A stretch of DNA of 64,000 bases from Multifurca ochricompacta. Taxonomy: Eukaryota; Basidiomycota; Agaricomycetes; Russulales; Russulaceae. A model generated the notes under the pieces. The model ran no database searches. It was not told the DNA's origin and saw nothing but the letters and a program-made list of their open reading frames with translations. The translations under genes and the position numbers were made by a program. Shown here piece by piece: positions 49,551 to 61,605 of this stretch (the first letter of the stretch is position 1; every line of letters begins with the position of its first letter). The DNA is taken from assembly GCA_022496185.1 (NCBI GenBank), contig WTXG01000004.1:744001-808000 (forward strand). Direction: 5' to 3'.

Positions 49551-49879
49551 CGTAGATGTTTCCTGACAGTTAGGGAGGCACCCTCGCGCACGCACGAAAC
49601 GTTGCAGAAATAATGCCTGGGTCTGTGGCGTGAGCGCATTAAACCATCGTCAACCTATCTCGTGGAAGTTCTTTTGGGCGGCACAATGAAACCTAGCCCC
49701 ATCACCAGGACGATCTTAGCTGGATCATTTCTCTCATGAGAACGGGTCGGTAATTTTCAGAGACGGGGCAAGTGTGTTGGGTATAGTATAAAAGAAACGT
49801 TAAAACTCAGTAGCGATGACGATGAACATGCACGACTTGTGACGTGTGGCAAACACGGGAAGCAGGGCCATAAAGAAAT
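49551..49879. other. spacer between convergent genes
   Basis: 329 bp of 3' flanks of the DUF6535 gene and SFH5. No gene seen. Confidence 0.5.
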
Positions 49880-51129
49880 TTACCATGCATCCTTCACCAC
49901 ACCCCCGTACTGTACCGGCAACTCCTTGACGTCGATGAGTGGAAGAAGTTCCTTGCCGATAGTGCGCGGGCCGTGGCCGACGACTTCATCTTGGCGATCG
50001 TCGCGGGAGACAAAACGGGCTTGAAGAGCCAGAATATCCATGTCATGATTGAAGGAACATTTACGAAGAACTTCCGCGCCTAGCACATGTCCACAAGTCA
50101 GGGTTAGTAGGGCAGGGAAGGGGTTGAAGGCGCACAAGGAACTCGGGGTAGTGGTTCTGGAATATGCTAGTGAGCTCAGATGCAGCCGCCTTTGAGTTCG
50201 CAGTGCGGCCGCTAAGGCTGGCGCCCTCGTAATCTATCACACGGTAGTGATTTAGTCACACGCGTGCATGACCACTTGGATGGGGTAGTCCGCACCGTGA
50301 ACTTGGATCATTTGGTCAACGGTTTCGAAATTGATGAGTTTAATTCCATGTTCCATCAATGCGACACGCCACCTATATGTTTAGAAACGTTGACAAATTA
50401 ATCTGAAAAGACAGAAAACCAAATGCTTGCCTAATAAATCGTTGGACGTCGCTAAAGGCAGTCGCAAGATCATTTTTCCCACCATAAATGTTATACCTAC
50501 GACGGCAATCAGCGCCGAGAATCAATATGCCAGAAGAGAAAAGGAAAGGTACACGATGGGGCGTCCTTCCTTATCACGTCCATACACATGACCAAAGTCA
50601 TTAAACACGTCGGGATATGTTTCCTTCATGGCTTCCTCAATCTTGAACTCGTCACGCCAGCGAAGAGTAGCGATCATCATCGTCTTTGCCTCATTCACAT
50701 TCAGGTTTCTTAGTCAATGCGTGTGTTAGGCAACCTGCAACGAAGCACATATCCACGCACCTTGCGCGTAGCCACTTCATAAGCACGACACTTGCACGTG
50801 CGTCCTTCTTTCTATTCGGATCAAGCTCAACACCCCATATGACAATTGGGGTAGTCCTCGCGCCCTCTTTACCATCATACGCTTTTTCAAGGATATCAGG
50901 AAGAAGGGGCTATGAGAATATGGATTTGTGAGCATACCAAACGATACATAGTGGCACTTACACGGAAGTCTTTGAGCGCAGCCCACTCCTTCTCTGTAAA
51001 CTTTCGGGTGAGAGCGTTCTGTGGCTCATCATCTTCAGTGACGGTTGTTGTCACTGCTGCCAGTTCTGTGTCAGTAGCCTTAGGTTCGAGGTCCGAGCGC
51101 GCAAGTTGGGCAGCAGTATTAGTAGACAT
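49880..51129 (-). CDS. SFH5: CRAL-TRIO phosphatidylinositol transfer protein SFH5
   Basis: Non-classical Sec14-homologue that moves phosphatidylinositol between membranes (heme-binding in yeast); cytosol/ER. The start at 51129 gives MSTNTAAQLARSDLEPKATD. Family blocks: LTRKFTEKEWAALKDF|RPLLPD, then ILEKAYDGKEGARTTPIVIW, GVELDPNRKKDARASVVLMK, WLRARNLNVNEAKTMMIATL, RWRDEFKIEEAMKETYPDVF, FGHVYGRDKEGRPIVYNIYG, FIRWRVALMEHGIKLI, YEGASLSGRTANSKAAASEL, IFQNHYPEFL|ARKFFVNVPS and IMTWIFWLFKPVLSPATIAK. The end is GPRTIGKELLPLIDVKELPV, with YGG before the stop at 49880. Short introns, including GTGCGC...GATAG and GTGCGC...GCTAG, join cleanly. One base is missing near 49980-49984, between AKMK and VGHGPRT. 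The gene is divergent from PAF1 across 242 bp. Confidence 0.9.
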
Positions 51130-51371
51130 AGTGATGGTAATAAAGAAAGAGAAAGGGATGAACGAGGAAGGCAAGGCGAGGCGAGGCGGCGAGGCAAAAT
51201 ACGAACGCCACGGACAGTTCCAACTTTAGCTTTTTCCGTTTATTATCTGATTAAATTGAATGGGAGATCTATGTGTCACGTGACATACGAGGTTTAAATT
51301 AAATAAGCCGATTCCACTTTGCTTGGATTGTGTAGTTGAAATTGACGAAGACGAAGTGAGGCAAAGAGAGG

Positions 51372-53075
51372 ATGAGCTCGAGGAAGAGGTCCGTATTCGA
51401 TTAATTAATGATTTATCAGAGCATCAACTGACAATGTAACACAGCAAACTTGATCTCTTAGCCAAGGTCCGCTATCAGAACCCATTACCCGCCCCACCAT
51501 GTCCACCAAAACTCTTGGATATCCCTACCAACCCGAGGCGCTACACGCGACCCGAGTTTCTCGACGCAATCACAAATGAGGCCCTCTTGCCTATGGTTGT
51601 TGATGCTGAGTGTGGTATGCCACTCGATCTTGGAAAGTGGGAAGCACTTTGGGAAGACGGCGCGGACGACAGTGGTGCGCAATGGACCTTCCCCTCTTCT
51701 ACTTCCTTCACCCTTCTTCTCTTTTCTCTGACTTCTTTTTTTTTTGATTCTCCTCCGCAGCATTGAACCCAGATCCACGAAACCCACCGCCACTTGACCC
51801 GAAAGACCAGGCGCTGCTGCTTGACCCGTCAAACAGCACTGCCGACTTTGGACGGCATCACGTACACCACCATGCAGGAGGGACACCCCCCGTAGCGACA
51901 CACGTCTCCTGGTTGCGCAAGACAGAATATATATCCCGCGATAGCTCAGCGCCAACGACGCGCACTTCAGCCGCCGACATGTTTGCCCTTTTCTTTCCTC
52001 TTCTTCCCCTTTTCTCACCTCACTTTTTTTTTTTCGCAAACCTCCCAGAACTAATTCGCAGGAGGCAGTAGACATATCGCGCGAGGCGCAGCTCGCGTCA
52101 ATCGAAAGTTCTTTCTCTGCAGCGCGCGATGCAGACCAGCTCAGCGCGTTTCGTCATCCAACCAAGCCGCGGCTGCGGGCCCTCGCGTCATACGAGGTGC
52201 TTCCAGACGCGGACGTGTGGGCAAACGCATACGACCTGTTCCGGTTCAGTGAGCGGCCCGGCGAGCGTGGACCCGAGGTACGTCTTGTGGCCTTTCGATA
52301 AAATTAGTCGACAAACGGTCTGGGCGTAGTTGGACGACCCACGTCTTGACTGCGCAATCATGCGGCCGATGGAGTCAGACGGCGATCATTTCCTCACATA
52401 CTACCTTACGAAGGACGACGCCGCTGCCGAAGAGTTCAAGGAATCGCGCGCAGATCCACGTGGGATTGACGCTCTTCAAGAGGAAGAAGAGGTAAGCCAA
52501 TCCCCCCCATACCCTTTCCCTCACCCTCTGCGCAAAAGCTCTGATCTATCAATCGTTCTCTGCATACAGGCAACCGAATTTCACTTTGTGCGCGACTATG
52601 AGGTGGTCAAAGTCGAACAAGAAGTGCCCAATGAGTTCCTCCTTGTCTTTGACGACGGCGATCTCTCTCTCTCCTTCACCGCTTCCGCCTCTAACGGCAT
52701 CATTGACGGCAACAGCGACGGCGATGAACGACGCGCAGGCGCGTACTACAAAATGATCGAGCGCAAGATGCTACTCAAGAAAAAGCGAACCGAGGTGCGT
52801 TGCGCCAACCTACTTACTGCTGCCCGTGAAGGAAGTTCGCTCACATTTGGGGGGTGCGATAGCCAATTGAGCGTTTCCGCGACAAGTGGGCGCTCGTACG
52901 CGTTGCGCATGTTCCTCCGAGCCACGAGGAGGCCGAGGAGCGCGCTGAAGCACTCGCAGAGGTGCGCGATCCGCTGTACCTTCTGCATTCAGCAGATGCG
53001 GAGGGTGAAGACGACGCGGAGGGCGATGCGGACGCAGATGGCGAAGGCGAGGTTATCGTTGATGCTCCACGATGA
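51372..53075 (+). CDS. PAF1: RNA polymerase II-associated PAF1 complex subunit Paf1
   Basis: Core subunit of the PAF1 elongation complex, nuclear, needed for H2B ubiquitination and elongation. The start at 51372 gives MSSRK, spliced across 51389-51444 to SKLDLLAKVRYQNPLPAPPC, the hallmark Paf1 N-terminus. Then follow PKLLDIPTNPRRYTRPEFLD, ALLPMVVDAECGMPLDLGKW, ALNPDPRNPPPLDPKDQALL, VATHVSWLRKTEYISRDSS, EAVDISREAQLASIESSFSA, HPTKPRLRALASYEVLPDAD, MESDGDHFLTYYLTKDD, ATEFHFVRDYEVVKVEQEVP, EFLLVFDDGD and YYKMIERKMLLKKKRTE. The end is acidic (EGDADADGEGEVIVDAPR) with a TGA at 53075. The frame is off between 51848 and 51891: the expected DGITYTTMQEGH lies in another frame, with one C apparently missing at 51886-51891. 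The junction near 51980-52070 is also unclear. Confidence 0.87.
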
Positions 53076-53389
53076 CCTCTTCGTATATGGTGTTTCCTTA
53101 TGTTTTTTTACCTTGTTTTGTTGTTGTCGATGTGCCTTGCTTACATCTCAAAGCATTTCACCCCTTCTTTTCTTTACATGACGCACACTGATGAAGCACG
53201 TCGAGTAATGGGAGGTAGACAAGAAAATATACAGAGGGAGATGGTAAACTCGGCCCGCATACCGGCCGAGGGGACAAGAAAACTAGAATAGTTATCGTCA
53301 TGAGAGTGGTGTGCGGTCGACTAAAGAATTGCGGAAGGATGACTTGTCGGCCATAGAGTCTACGTATTTGAGTCAGAGGAAAGGAAAGG
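53076..53389. other. spacer between the convergent PAF1 and eIF4E genes
   Basis: 314 bp of 3' flanks. No gene seen. Confidence 0.5.
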
Positions 53390-54380
53390 CTAAAAGGGAG
53401 TAAGGTGGAACAGACCATTGTTAGATTTGTACTCCATGATGGTCGTAGGTGGGAGATGCAACACGACGCGTATTCTATCCCTGTTGAGTTCACGCCAATG
53501 TCAAGTGAAAATCAGCACAAGCAACGAGATGGGGGCAGCTGAGGAAGAGTAGACTGACCTAATACGCTCGCGTAGCTTAGGTTCATCAGTACGGTTCCAG
53601 ACGCTGAGAATGTCCTCACTCTGGCGCACGCTTATCGTGCACCCACATATCTCAGGCCACTCATCCTCGTGTGAAGGCGCGAGGCCGGCGAACTGGTCGC
53701 CGACGAGGGCAAGGACGAGGTCTTCCCAGATGCGGTCCGCGACACCCTTGCGAAGGCGGAGGATCCACTTGCCGCCAGGGAGGTTGAGTGGATCTTCCCA
53801 GACGGGGCGACGGACGCCCTGGTGGAAAAGAAGGTAATCTGTCGTCGGCAGGAGTGCCGAGGGCGGGTGGAGGTGCGTCCAGAGGGACCAAAACGATTCT
53901 ACTGAGGCAAAGGCGGAAATCTTCTTGATACCTTCCTCATAGTTGGTGATCTTATTACCCGGCGCGCGTTGTTGGCGGAACCAGAAGACCCATCTGTACA
54001 CGGGGGAGTTATCACGGCGTCACACGCGCGGGTCTCGATTGGTTGACGGTGGAGGGACGTACGTACGTGCTGCGGAGAGGGTGAACTGATACTGTGGGAA
54101 GCCCAGCAGATAAAGCTGCGGGACTCTTTTCCTTTACAGAGGTACCCTTCTGTTCATCTGAGAGGGTGGTCGAGAAGTGTTTTGATGGAACGCGTAAAGG
54201 TGGTGGCGTTACGGCTGAAGGAGAAGAGTTAGCTGTTATAGTTGTGGTTGTTGTGGTTGTTGTTGCTGTTGCTACAGTTGTTGTTGAAGATAATGATGAA
54301 AGGTCTTTATCCTTATTTGAGAGAAAACGAGATTGAGGATGAGTTGAAGATGAAGAAAGGTTTGAGAAATAAGTGGCCAT
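53390..54380 (-). CDS. eIF4E-family cap-binding protein, class II (4EHP/eIF4E2-like)
   Basis: mRNA 5'-cap-binding protein of the translation initiation or repression machinery, cytosolic. The start at 54380 gives MATYFSNLSSSSTHPQSRFL. An extended T/S-rich leader of about 100 residues precedes the core HPLRST|WVFWFRQQRAPGN. Core blocks: YEEGIKKISAFASVESFWSL, LLFHQGVRRPVWEDP, GGKWILRLRKGVADRIWEDL, VLALVGDQFAG, EICGCTISVRQSEDILSVWN and LPPTTIMEYKSNN. The RLRKG..DRIWEDL and CG..ISVR.SEDI.S.WN spacing matches 4EHP more than canonical eIF4E, and FWFRQQ replaces the usual WTLWY. A short acidic insertion (APSHEDEWP) interrupts the core after DQFAGL. Introns at 53996-54066 and near 53480-53560 read through. 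No frame break. Stop at 53390. Confidence 0.88.
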
Positions 54381-54616
54381 AAGTTAAGTTAGACAAGACG
54401 AATGTTAATACATTTGTCAAAAAGCAAAAGAAAAGAGTGATTTAGAGGGGCTCAAAGTGATCGGTAATTACCGGTAATAATTCAATCTCCGATAACTCGT
54501 TACCTTTCTGCTCCTCCGCTCCGACGACTGACTGCTCATACCTGCAACTCGCTCACTTGATACAACTCCAACGTCCTTTTACGCTCCTTTCATCATCACA
54601 TTTAAATGTGTACTCC
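54381..54616. promoter_or_regulatory. shared divergent promoter of eIF4E-like and KEI1 genes
   Basis: 236 bp between two outward-facing ATGs. It contains a palindrome-like GGTAATTACCGGTAATAATT near 54462 and a T/C-rich KEI1 leader. No factor can be named. Confidence 0.4.
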
Positions 54617-55850
54617 ATGAAACTCACTCTCAAACAACAACTTAGGCCAAGGCCTTTTGCATCTATGCTCGGTTTTCTTGATCTCAAGACTGGCGTCACC
54701 CTTGTTGTTCTTTTTGCCGTGCGAACACACAACCCGGGTTCTTCTTACTGACTGCTACTGCTACTAACACTCGACATTAGGTCCTGAACAAGGTCGCTGG
54801 TGTTTATGGCCTTATAGCCATGCTGACGGGTGCAGGAGGCAATGCTGCCCAACTTACCCTTTACATCTACTCCGTTTTTGCCCTTGTTGCTCTCACGTGG
54901 GGAATCCGCGCCGTCAATGACGTTCGCTGCCTCATCCGTCTCTCTTATACCATTCCAATTAATTGACTCCACTTTTTTTTATATCTATACAGGAGAATCC
55001 GAAGCACATGCTTTATTTTTCACATGTCTTCTTCGCCGATCATGTCCTCAACACCATCTGGACAGTTTATTTTGCTGTCCACTGGTGGCTTTATACCCCA
55101 CATGATGGACGGCGCAATGCAAACTCACCAGCGCAGCAGGCGCTTATCGATGGGTACATTGGTCAACATCAGACAATGTCAGAGGCCGAACGCGTTGCTG
55201 CGGCAGAGCGTGTATGGCGCTCTGAGAAAGCCCAAGCTCTGACGATCATCATCCTTGGCTGGCTCATTAAGGTGCGTCCAGCCGACTAAGCCAATTACTT
55301 TCCTGTCTTCTCTCTCTCACCTGGCTCATTGCTAATCTCTGGTATGTGAAAGTTTTACTTTGCCGCTCTCCTCTACTCCTTTGCACACCACCTCCGCCGA
55401 GGCAGCTACCGCTCGCTCCCTCTCTCGCGCACGGGCACACCGCTTATCAAGGATTCCTTTTCCACACTTCCCCCTCTCGATGCTGACAACGGCGGCGACA
55501 GCATTGATGCGGACGTAGACTTGGATTCCTTTTACGACTCTACTACTACGCTACCAGTGCATAACATATCGCCCCCCTCCGCCGTCACCAGTATCAATAA
55601 CAACAATACATCCTCCGCACAACGCAGCAGGGGCACAGGCGCAGGAAGCACAGGTTCCTTCGCGGACTTTGTCAGCGCGCCACCGCCTCGGCGTGCACGA
55701 CGCACGCGCGGGAGTTTGCTTGCCGGTGGTGCGACAAGAACTGCCAGCAACTCGGGGAGTGCAGCGGGGAGTAGCAGTGCAGGGATGAGTGAGGGCGAGG
55801 AAGATGAGGCGAGTAGCATCGGGACGGGGACGAGTCGTGCACGCACATAG
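54617..55850 (+). CDS. KEI1: Kei1-type inositolphosphorylceramide synthase subunit (DUF1753)
   Basis: Golgi membrane regulator of inositolphosphorylceramide synthase (partner of Aur1) in fungal sphingolipid synthesis. The start MKLTLKQQLRPRPFASMLGF is followed by LDLKTGVTLVVLFA|VLNKVA, GVYGLIAMLTGAGGNAAQLT, LYIYSVFALVALTWGIRAV, ENPKHMLYFSHVFFADHVLN, TIWTVYFAVHWWLYTPHDGR and ALTIIILGWLIK|FYFAALLYSFAHHLRRGSYR. These give four membrane helices and a short conserved cytosolic helix. The remaining 130 residues are a disordered acidic/serine tail ending TGTSRART at 55850. Three introns (donors GTGCGA, GTTCGC, GTGCGT) read through in frame. No frame break. Confidence 0.85.
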
Positions 55851-56124
55851 CCTCTTGTGGCCCTGTGCGGGCATAGAGAGGCGCGCTTATCATCACTGGA
55901 TTTCTTAGATTCTTTGTGCTTCTCATTTTCTCACGAGTCATTTTGGTGGTCTACTTGTACGACAGAGCCAATTAATATCCAGCACGAACACGAGCACGAG
56001 CAGCGCAGCTTTTAATGATGGTCTAGTGTTTGACTATTATAGCGGTCTGATTAGTTGGCGCGTGAACATCAACTATGATACTCTACGTGGAGGCCAAGAA
56101 AATACCCCACAGTAAATGAATCGT

Positions 56125-57408
56125 TCACACTTTCGTCTGTGCTGGATCCTTCACAGGATTCTTCTCCTTGTCATGCTGAATCCCACTTGCAGGTATGCCG
56201 ACGCCGTCGCCATCGTTATTGCGCTCTTCTTCCCCGCGCTTGACATACTTCATGGCTCGAGGATTGAGAATCAGGGCCAACACGAGCACGAGACCATCCA
56301 TAATCTGCACAAGTTACATGGCCGTGACATCAAGACGCGATAAAATAATCAGCGAAGAGGGGAAATTAGGAAGAACGGTAAATCGGGGGTGCATAAGACG
56401 GACGAACCACGACGATGGAATAAGCTACGGCTGCGATAGGGTCGACCTGATGCTTGAAGATGAGCGAGAGAATGGAAAATACGCCGCCGAGGAGGTCGAT
56501 AGCCATGAAAGGGAGAGAGATGCCAAGAACTGCGCCGTGCTTGTAGATCTCGTAAAACTGCGGTCTCTCGGTGGGGGCAGTGTGAGTTGATAAAAACGAA
56601 AGGGGAATTGCTGACAAAAAAGAACCCGTTTTTTTATATATATAACACTTACAGAAGAGCAAGGGAGATCAGGGAAGAGCTCAAGATCCCAAAGAAACGT
56701 ACGCCGGTCTTTCCTGCGTGCGTGTCAAGCCTGTACGAGGACTACATTCAATCAACCCCCACCCACCCAAGCATGGACGCCAGAATGTTCATTCATTCAG
56801 CATATACGAAACGACGAAGACGAGAAAGGACTTCCTCCATCCTTCCTTTTTAAAAGGGGGGAGGGAGACAGGAAAAGTACACCTACGCGGAGAGCAAATA
56901 CAAATGCGGCCTCAAGTGCACCCCAAAGCACCAGCGTGGTGCCAAGCACGGCGGCACACCACGCACGCGAGCGCGCACCGCCGTAGTACATACATTGGCC
57001 CCAAGAGAGCAGACAAAAGAGTCCAAATAGTTGCGGCTGGACAATCAACGGGATGTTCAAGTCTTGCACGATCACATAAACGCCTAATGGGAGCGCGGAG
57101 ATGCCCCACAGGAAACTGCGCCATGTTTGAACCGTCGTGAGTATGAAGAAGCAGTTCTCCAGATGCCCCCAGGAGAGAGGGGGGGAGGGAGGGAGCCAGA
57201 GTCGAGTGGAAGCTTACACAAGCCAGGGCGAGAGCCCCTTTGTAGATTTGGTACGCCAGCTTTTTATGAGTTGGGGAATCAACTGAATCGTCCAGAAGAC
57301 CGCGCCTAGTAAGAGGGACAGATAATTGATGAATGATGAATAGTGGACATGAGTGATATGAGTACCCATGGTTCCAAATACGTTCTCGGCCACTGCATTT
57401 ACGGGCAT
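56125..57408 (-). CDS. PQ-loop repeat membrane protein (SLC66/Ypq-like)
   Basis: Seven-helix PQ-loop carrier, probably vacuolar/lysosomal, whose relatives export basic amino acids or cystine; substrate unknown here. I start at 57408, MPVNAVAENVFGTMG|AVFWT, because the upstream ATG at 57534 adds a basic low-complexity stretch. The first PQ loop is WTIQLIPQLIKSWRTKSTKG with LSPWL after it. Middle helices include FLWGISALPLGVYVIVQDLN, PQLFGLFCLLSWGQCMYYGG and VLGTTLVLWGALEAAFVFAL. The second PQ loop is SLALLPQFYEIYKHGAVLGI, followed by SLPFMAIDLLGGVFSILSLI and MDGLVLVLALILNPRAMKYV. Four introns read in frame. A polar tail ends DPAQTKV at 56125. No frame break. Confidence 0.85.
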
Positions 57409-58317
57409 GACACCTTCTTTCGAACGACGACGACGGGGTAAGTGACTATAGAAAACGCGGTGCGCACTTAATCTAAGCGAAGCGAACTGTAAGAAAGGTT
57501 CTGAAAGGGACGATCGACGAGAGACGGGGGACAATCCGCCCGCCCACCAATATTATTTATTACTTATTACTTATGACGTGGTGGAGAGGAGAAAGCGTCG
57601 CTCCGATGACCCGATGACTGTAGATAGTGTAATACAATACGAGGCGATTCCGTACAGGTACATGATATGAAACCGGGGCTCTGCGTACTTAACCCATGAT
57701 GCACCACCAGGCCTTCAAACTCAAAGGAGGTCCAGAAATGGAGATGTCTTGTGTTGTGTTGAACCTGATGAAAAACGCAGCAGTGAATCAGATAAGCGCT
57801 ACCTGGTTTCAACTAAGTAATACTCATTTCAGTGGTGACAACTACGCGAAGAGATGTCCTTAAATACTAGAACGAACGTGTAATCCTATTTTTTTAAGCT
57901 CATCGTGCTACAGTAACAAGGGAAAATAAAGAGCGTTTTTTTTATCCTTTATCAATCAGTCAAAGTCAAAGCAAGATTGTGGCGTGCATGGCGGCAACGC
58001 CACTCAGGTTGATCCGGTGGCTTTCGGTCCGTCTCAACAGAACAGAACCGCCCAGTGAGTGGTGTGGGATTCGGCCGAACGAATAGTGGGCAACAATAGC
58101 AACGTTCGAACTTAGTAGTGATAGATTTTATCTCAAATAAATTTCATCTCTTTCAATCGCATCTTTTTCGGCGCGGCTCTTACTTCTTAAAGTCTATGTC
58201 ATTTATTTATGCTTTACCGAATAGAGAACCTCCATATTATACAGACGTACAGACACCCTTCACCGGTTATGAGCGTGATCACTTCTTTCATTAGCGCGAG
58301 AAATTTTGAACCCCTCT
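57409..58317. other. 0.9 kb spacer, no gene
   Basis: PQ-loop promoter on the left and 3' flank of the first secreted-protein gene on the right. It has TTATTTATTACTTATTACTT near 57550 and T-runs near 57889 and 57938. No coding signal seen. Confidence 0.5.
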
Positions 58318-59048
58318 TTACTTGGGAAGTACAGGGATGTCCACGGCTGTGCAGGTTGTCCATTCGAACCCAGCGTCCCCCGAGCTTGCCTCAACGGCAT
58401 TGTAGATAACAACGAATTCGTCGCTTGTGCTGCTCTTGCACAGAGAGAAATGATCGCTGTCACCGCCGTTCACCGCTAGAGTATTGGGAAACTCAACCCC
58501 ATAAGGGCTCGTATTAAACTGAGTTCGATCAACACATCCTCAAAACGACATGATGCGAAGTGGGCTTGTTTGAAAGAAAGCTCACCAACTCGCAATACAC
58601 CTCCGCAGGGGAAATTGTCACGCCCTTGTCTGGGAGCAAGAACGACAGCCAGCCATTCTCGCTTGCGACCGGATTCGAAACGCCGACCAAACTGCCATCT
58701 GCAGCGTACGCGGTAATCCCTCCGTCGCTCAGAACAAATTTACTCGCAACAATCGGGTCGGTGGATTCGGCGCTCTAAATTCATATGTAGCTTGTCACCA
58801 TGGCCATTTCGGTAGAAGCACAATATAAATACCCCCAGCCATGCCGTGGAACTACCAGGTAGGCCATTTAATACGAGAGCCAATGGCTTTCGGATGCTAG
58901 TGTCTACCCTGGAAACGGCAAGCAACACAAAGTTGCTGGCGTTTGGAACGCCATTCCATGGACAGACGGCCGTCTGGCGTCCCACAGGTGAAGCCAGAGA
59001 TAGCATAGCGAAGGAAGAAGCGACGAAGGTTACCAAGAACATGAACAT
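58318..59048 (-). CDS. secreted four-cysteine protein, paralogue 1
   Basis: Function unknown. Three exons (59048-58833, 58774-58586, 58518-58318) encode 201 residues. Signal peptide MFMFLVTFVASSFAMLSLAS, with likely cleavage before SPVGR. The mature protein has CPWNGVPNASNFVLLAVSRV, DGGITAYAADGSLVGVSNPV, ISPAEVYCEL|FNTSPYGVEF, LAVNGGDSDHFSLCKS and WTTCTAVDIPVLPK. All four mature cysteines are shared with paralogue 2, which fits two disulfides, extracellular. Both introns are phase 0 and at the same places as in the second copy. It has the same orientation as paralogue 2, about 2.6 kb away, with no gene between. The predicted fold is mostly beta. Candidates are a small secreted cell-wall, effector-like or lectin-like protein; none can be shown. 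Confidence 0.82.
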
Positions 59049-61605
59049 ATCGGGTATAGTAGCTGACGTAGAGCTCCTCGAATAGTGTTCGTTAAGTGGT
59101 GGAAAGCGTAGGGTTCAGTAATGCAACCAGCTCAGCTTTATACACGGAGATCGGCAGAGATCGGCTCGCTTCTGAAAAATAGGTCCCGCGTCACAGGAAC
59201 AACCTTGCGCAAAGCCCCCGTTATTGGACATGGACATACGGTTAGAATTACGTGTTGACGGACCTCCAGCTTGCGATTCCTATTTCAGCTGTATTTTATT
59301 ACAGTGGCTATGAAGATAGGCGGCGTTTTTGCACCGAAACTCCGCACTGAACGCTCGCGCAGTGAGAGATGAACAAACTCTCTAATGAAGGGGTAAAACA
59401 TGGAAGTAATTAAAGACGTAGCATTTGATTCTGTGTTTTGCAGAAATGAGGACTGTAGCTAGCTAATCACCTAATCACCGTGTGAGTCGCCATTCACTCC
59501 CTTTGCGCCGAATCCAGAGAGTAAGAGAGGACGGACCGAAAGTCCTTGACAGATTCACGTTTCATACACAGGAAAAGATATCAGGCAAGATTGACCTAGC
59601 TGATGTTGAAAAACTTGGGGGACGGAACTACTTCGTTGTAGTTGAAGAAACTCAATTCCGGCACTGTACGTACGCCGGGAGGGTTTAGATGTCAGGGTTT
59701 TGTGTGGGTCTGTCCTAGATCACAGCTTCGGCCCGCCTGCAAGTTTTGCCACACCGCACCGACAACTATATGGTGGGATCAGAGGAGAGACGGAGGGGTT
59801 CTCATATGAGCACGGAGGGCATGGGTGGGGTAGTTACTCTGAGACACGCGCATAGGCGCAAAGGTGAAAGTCTGAGAAACAACTCGTCATCTCCTCTCCT
59901 TTCAATCTCAACAAAGCCACTGGCATTCCCTGCGCCCTCCTCCCACTCTTTTTCGGGGATGGCATCCAGTACGCGCAAAGATTCCATTCTAGAGGCAGCG
60001 ATCTCTACAGGTCATTCCCTTGCCCTCTAATTCGTCTTAGGGAAAGCGGGTGCTTGGCCACCTGGTCATGCTAGGTTTCAAATTTCATTAAGCCAAGTCA
60101 ACCACGACTACTATCTTATTGTGTTGATGCACCACGCCCTTAGCTCTCTCTGAGCCTGCAAACTTGAGCTAGAATCGCACTCATGTGATACCAACTCTCT
60201 CCTGAAATCGGCACTATCGAGCTATATCTCGGTTAGTTTCGTCCCCCTCATGCGCCTTAGCTCTGGATGATTCTTTCTGCCGTCCGCCTAAATGTGCATC
60301 TCGTACCTCAGGGAGATTGGGATCCTGTCGTGGAAGTGGAACGTTCTTCCCTATCCCGCTTAACCCTTTCTGGATCACAAACCGTTCGTCGCTGACTGGA
60401 CTTTACTCCGATCTCACAAGTAACCAGGAAGCATCGGGAGGAAAGTGAAATTGAGGTGCGCCGGGATGCTGCGAGTGAATTTCACTTTTCCCGTCATTCC
60501 AAGTTTAGGGTAGAGGGTGTGATCATTTGAGATTTTAGAGTCGTTAAACTATCATTGGGGTCCTGACAGAAAGCACCAAGACAATGAATGACATCCGTCG
60601 CTTCGCTGTGTATCTGGCCAAAACGTGTGTCGGGTGGTTGGTATCAAACTATTTATGGCTTCTTGCATGCGCCATTCCAGACTATTCTGTGCCCCGATAC
60701 CCTATCATTCCTCAATTCAACGGATTATTAATTACGGTGCTTTCTTAGGAGCGTCAGTGTATTATCAGGCCCTGCCACTGTCTGCCCAAGCCTGGGCCGT
60801 TCTTGAGGGTTTTACAACCAAAATTGGTACTGTAAGGATGGCTCGGGCGTTGAGCATGAAACCTCCATCTATCGCCTCTCCCCTCTTTCATTACAAACCC
60901 TGAATTAGAGCACTTATGATCTAGTTCCATATATTATCTTTTATCAATACATTTGCATTCCGGGCCGCATGCCCGTCCATTCCTTACACAGTTTCACTAC
61001 CTCCCCGTCTTAATTGCCAGGTTTCTACCTCCCCGTCTACATCATCTCCGCCTTTATTGCCTGGCATCATCTCACCTTATCTTCTTTCAACCCTAATTCA
61101 CCCTCTTTCTGCTTCATAACTCGGTCTCTCTGCAAGTATATAAAGGTACATACAATGCTTGTAGTAGACCAGCCCGTGAGCCAACAGAAGCAGAAATCAA
61201 TCGGCATTTCTCCCCTTTCTTTATCTTTCTTTTGTGTGCTAAAGAATTTCTTGACGACATCGAGCGCAAGGTCAAACGGAACCAGCAAAGCAGTAGATTC
61301 GCATCAGTTCAAAGCACGACGCACCCTCCTTCGAAGTCTAGTTATCCTTGGGACTCCTTCTGCGCGCTCTCCCTCTCTTCTTTACCTCTCTCACCACTCA
61401 GGGAAAACTAACTTTGCCTCGCACTCACTGCGGATTGGATCCGTACAGTACCATCCATCGGAAAGTCTAATTTGATGTACGACAAGTTCTCCAATACAAC
61501 ATAAATTTGAGTCAAACTACCAAGACGGCGCAGCTCAAAGTGTCTATTTATTTTTTTGAGGCTTATGCCCTCAAATGATTTTTCGGCTCCTCTCGCCTTC
61601 TTTCT
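59049..61605. other. 2.5 kb between the two secreted-protein genes, no gene resolved
   Basis: Contains the paralogue 1 promoter and then open frames without family features (59746-60030, 60625-60903, 61014-61475). A partial direct duplication (CTACCTCCCCGTCT followed within 30 nt by ATTGCC) occurs near 61000-61060. No third gene copy was found. Confidence 0.4.
59135..59142 (-). promoter_or_regulatory. TATA box of paralogue 1 (TATAAAGC)
   Basis: TATAAAGC on the gene strand lies about 87 bp before the ATG. The second copy has the same octamer at nearly the same distance. A shared CACTATTCGA lies between box and ATG in both. Confidence 0.65.
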
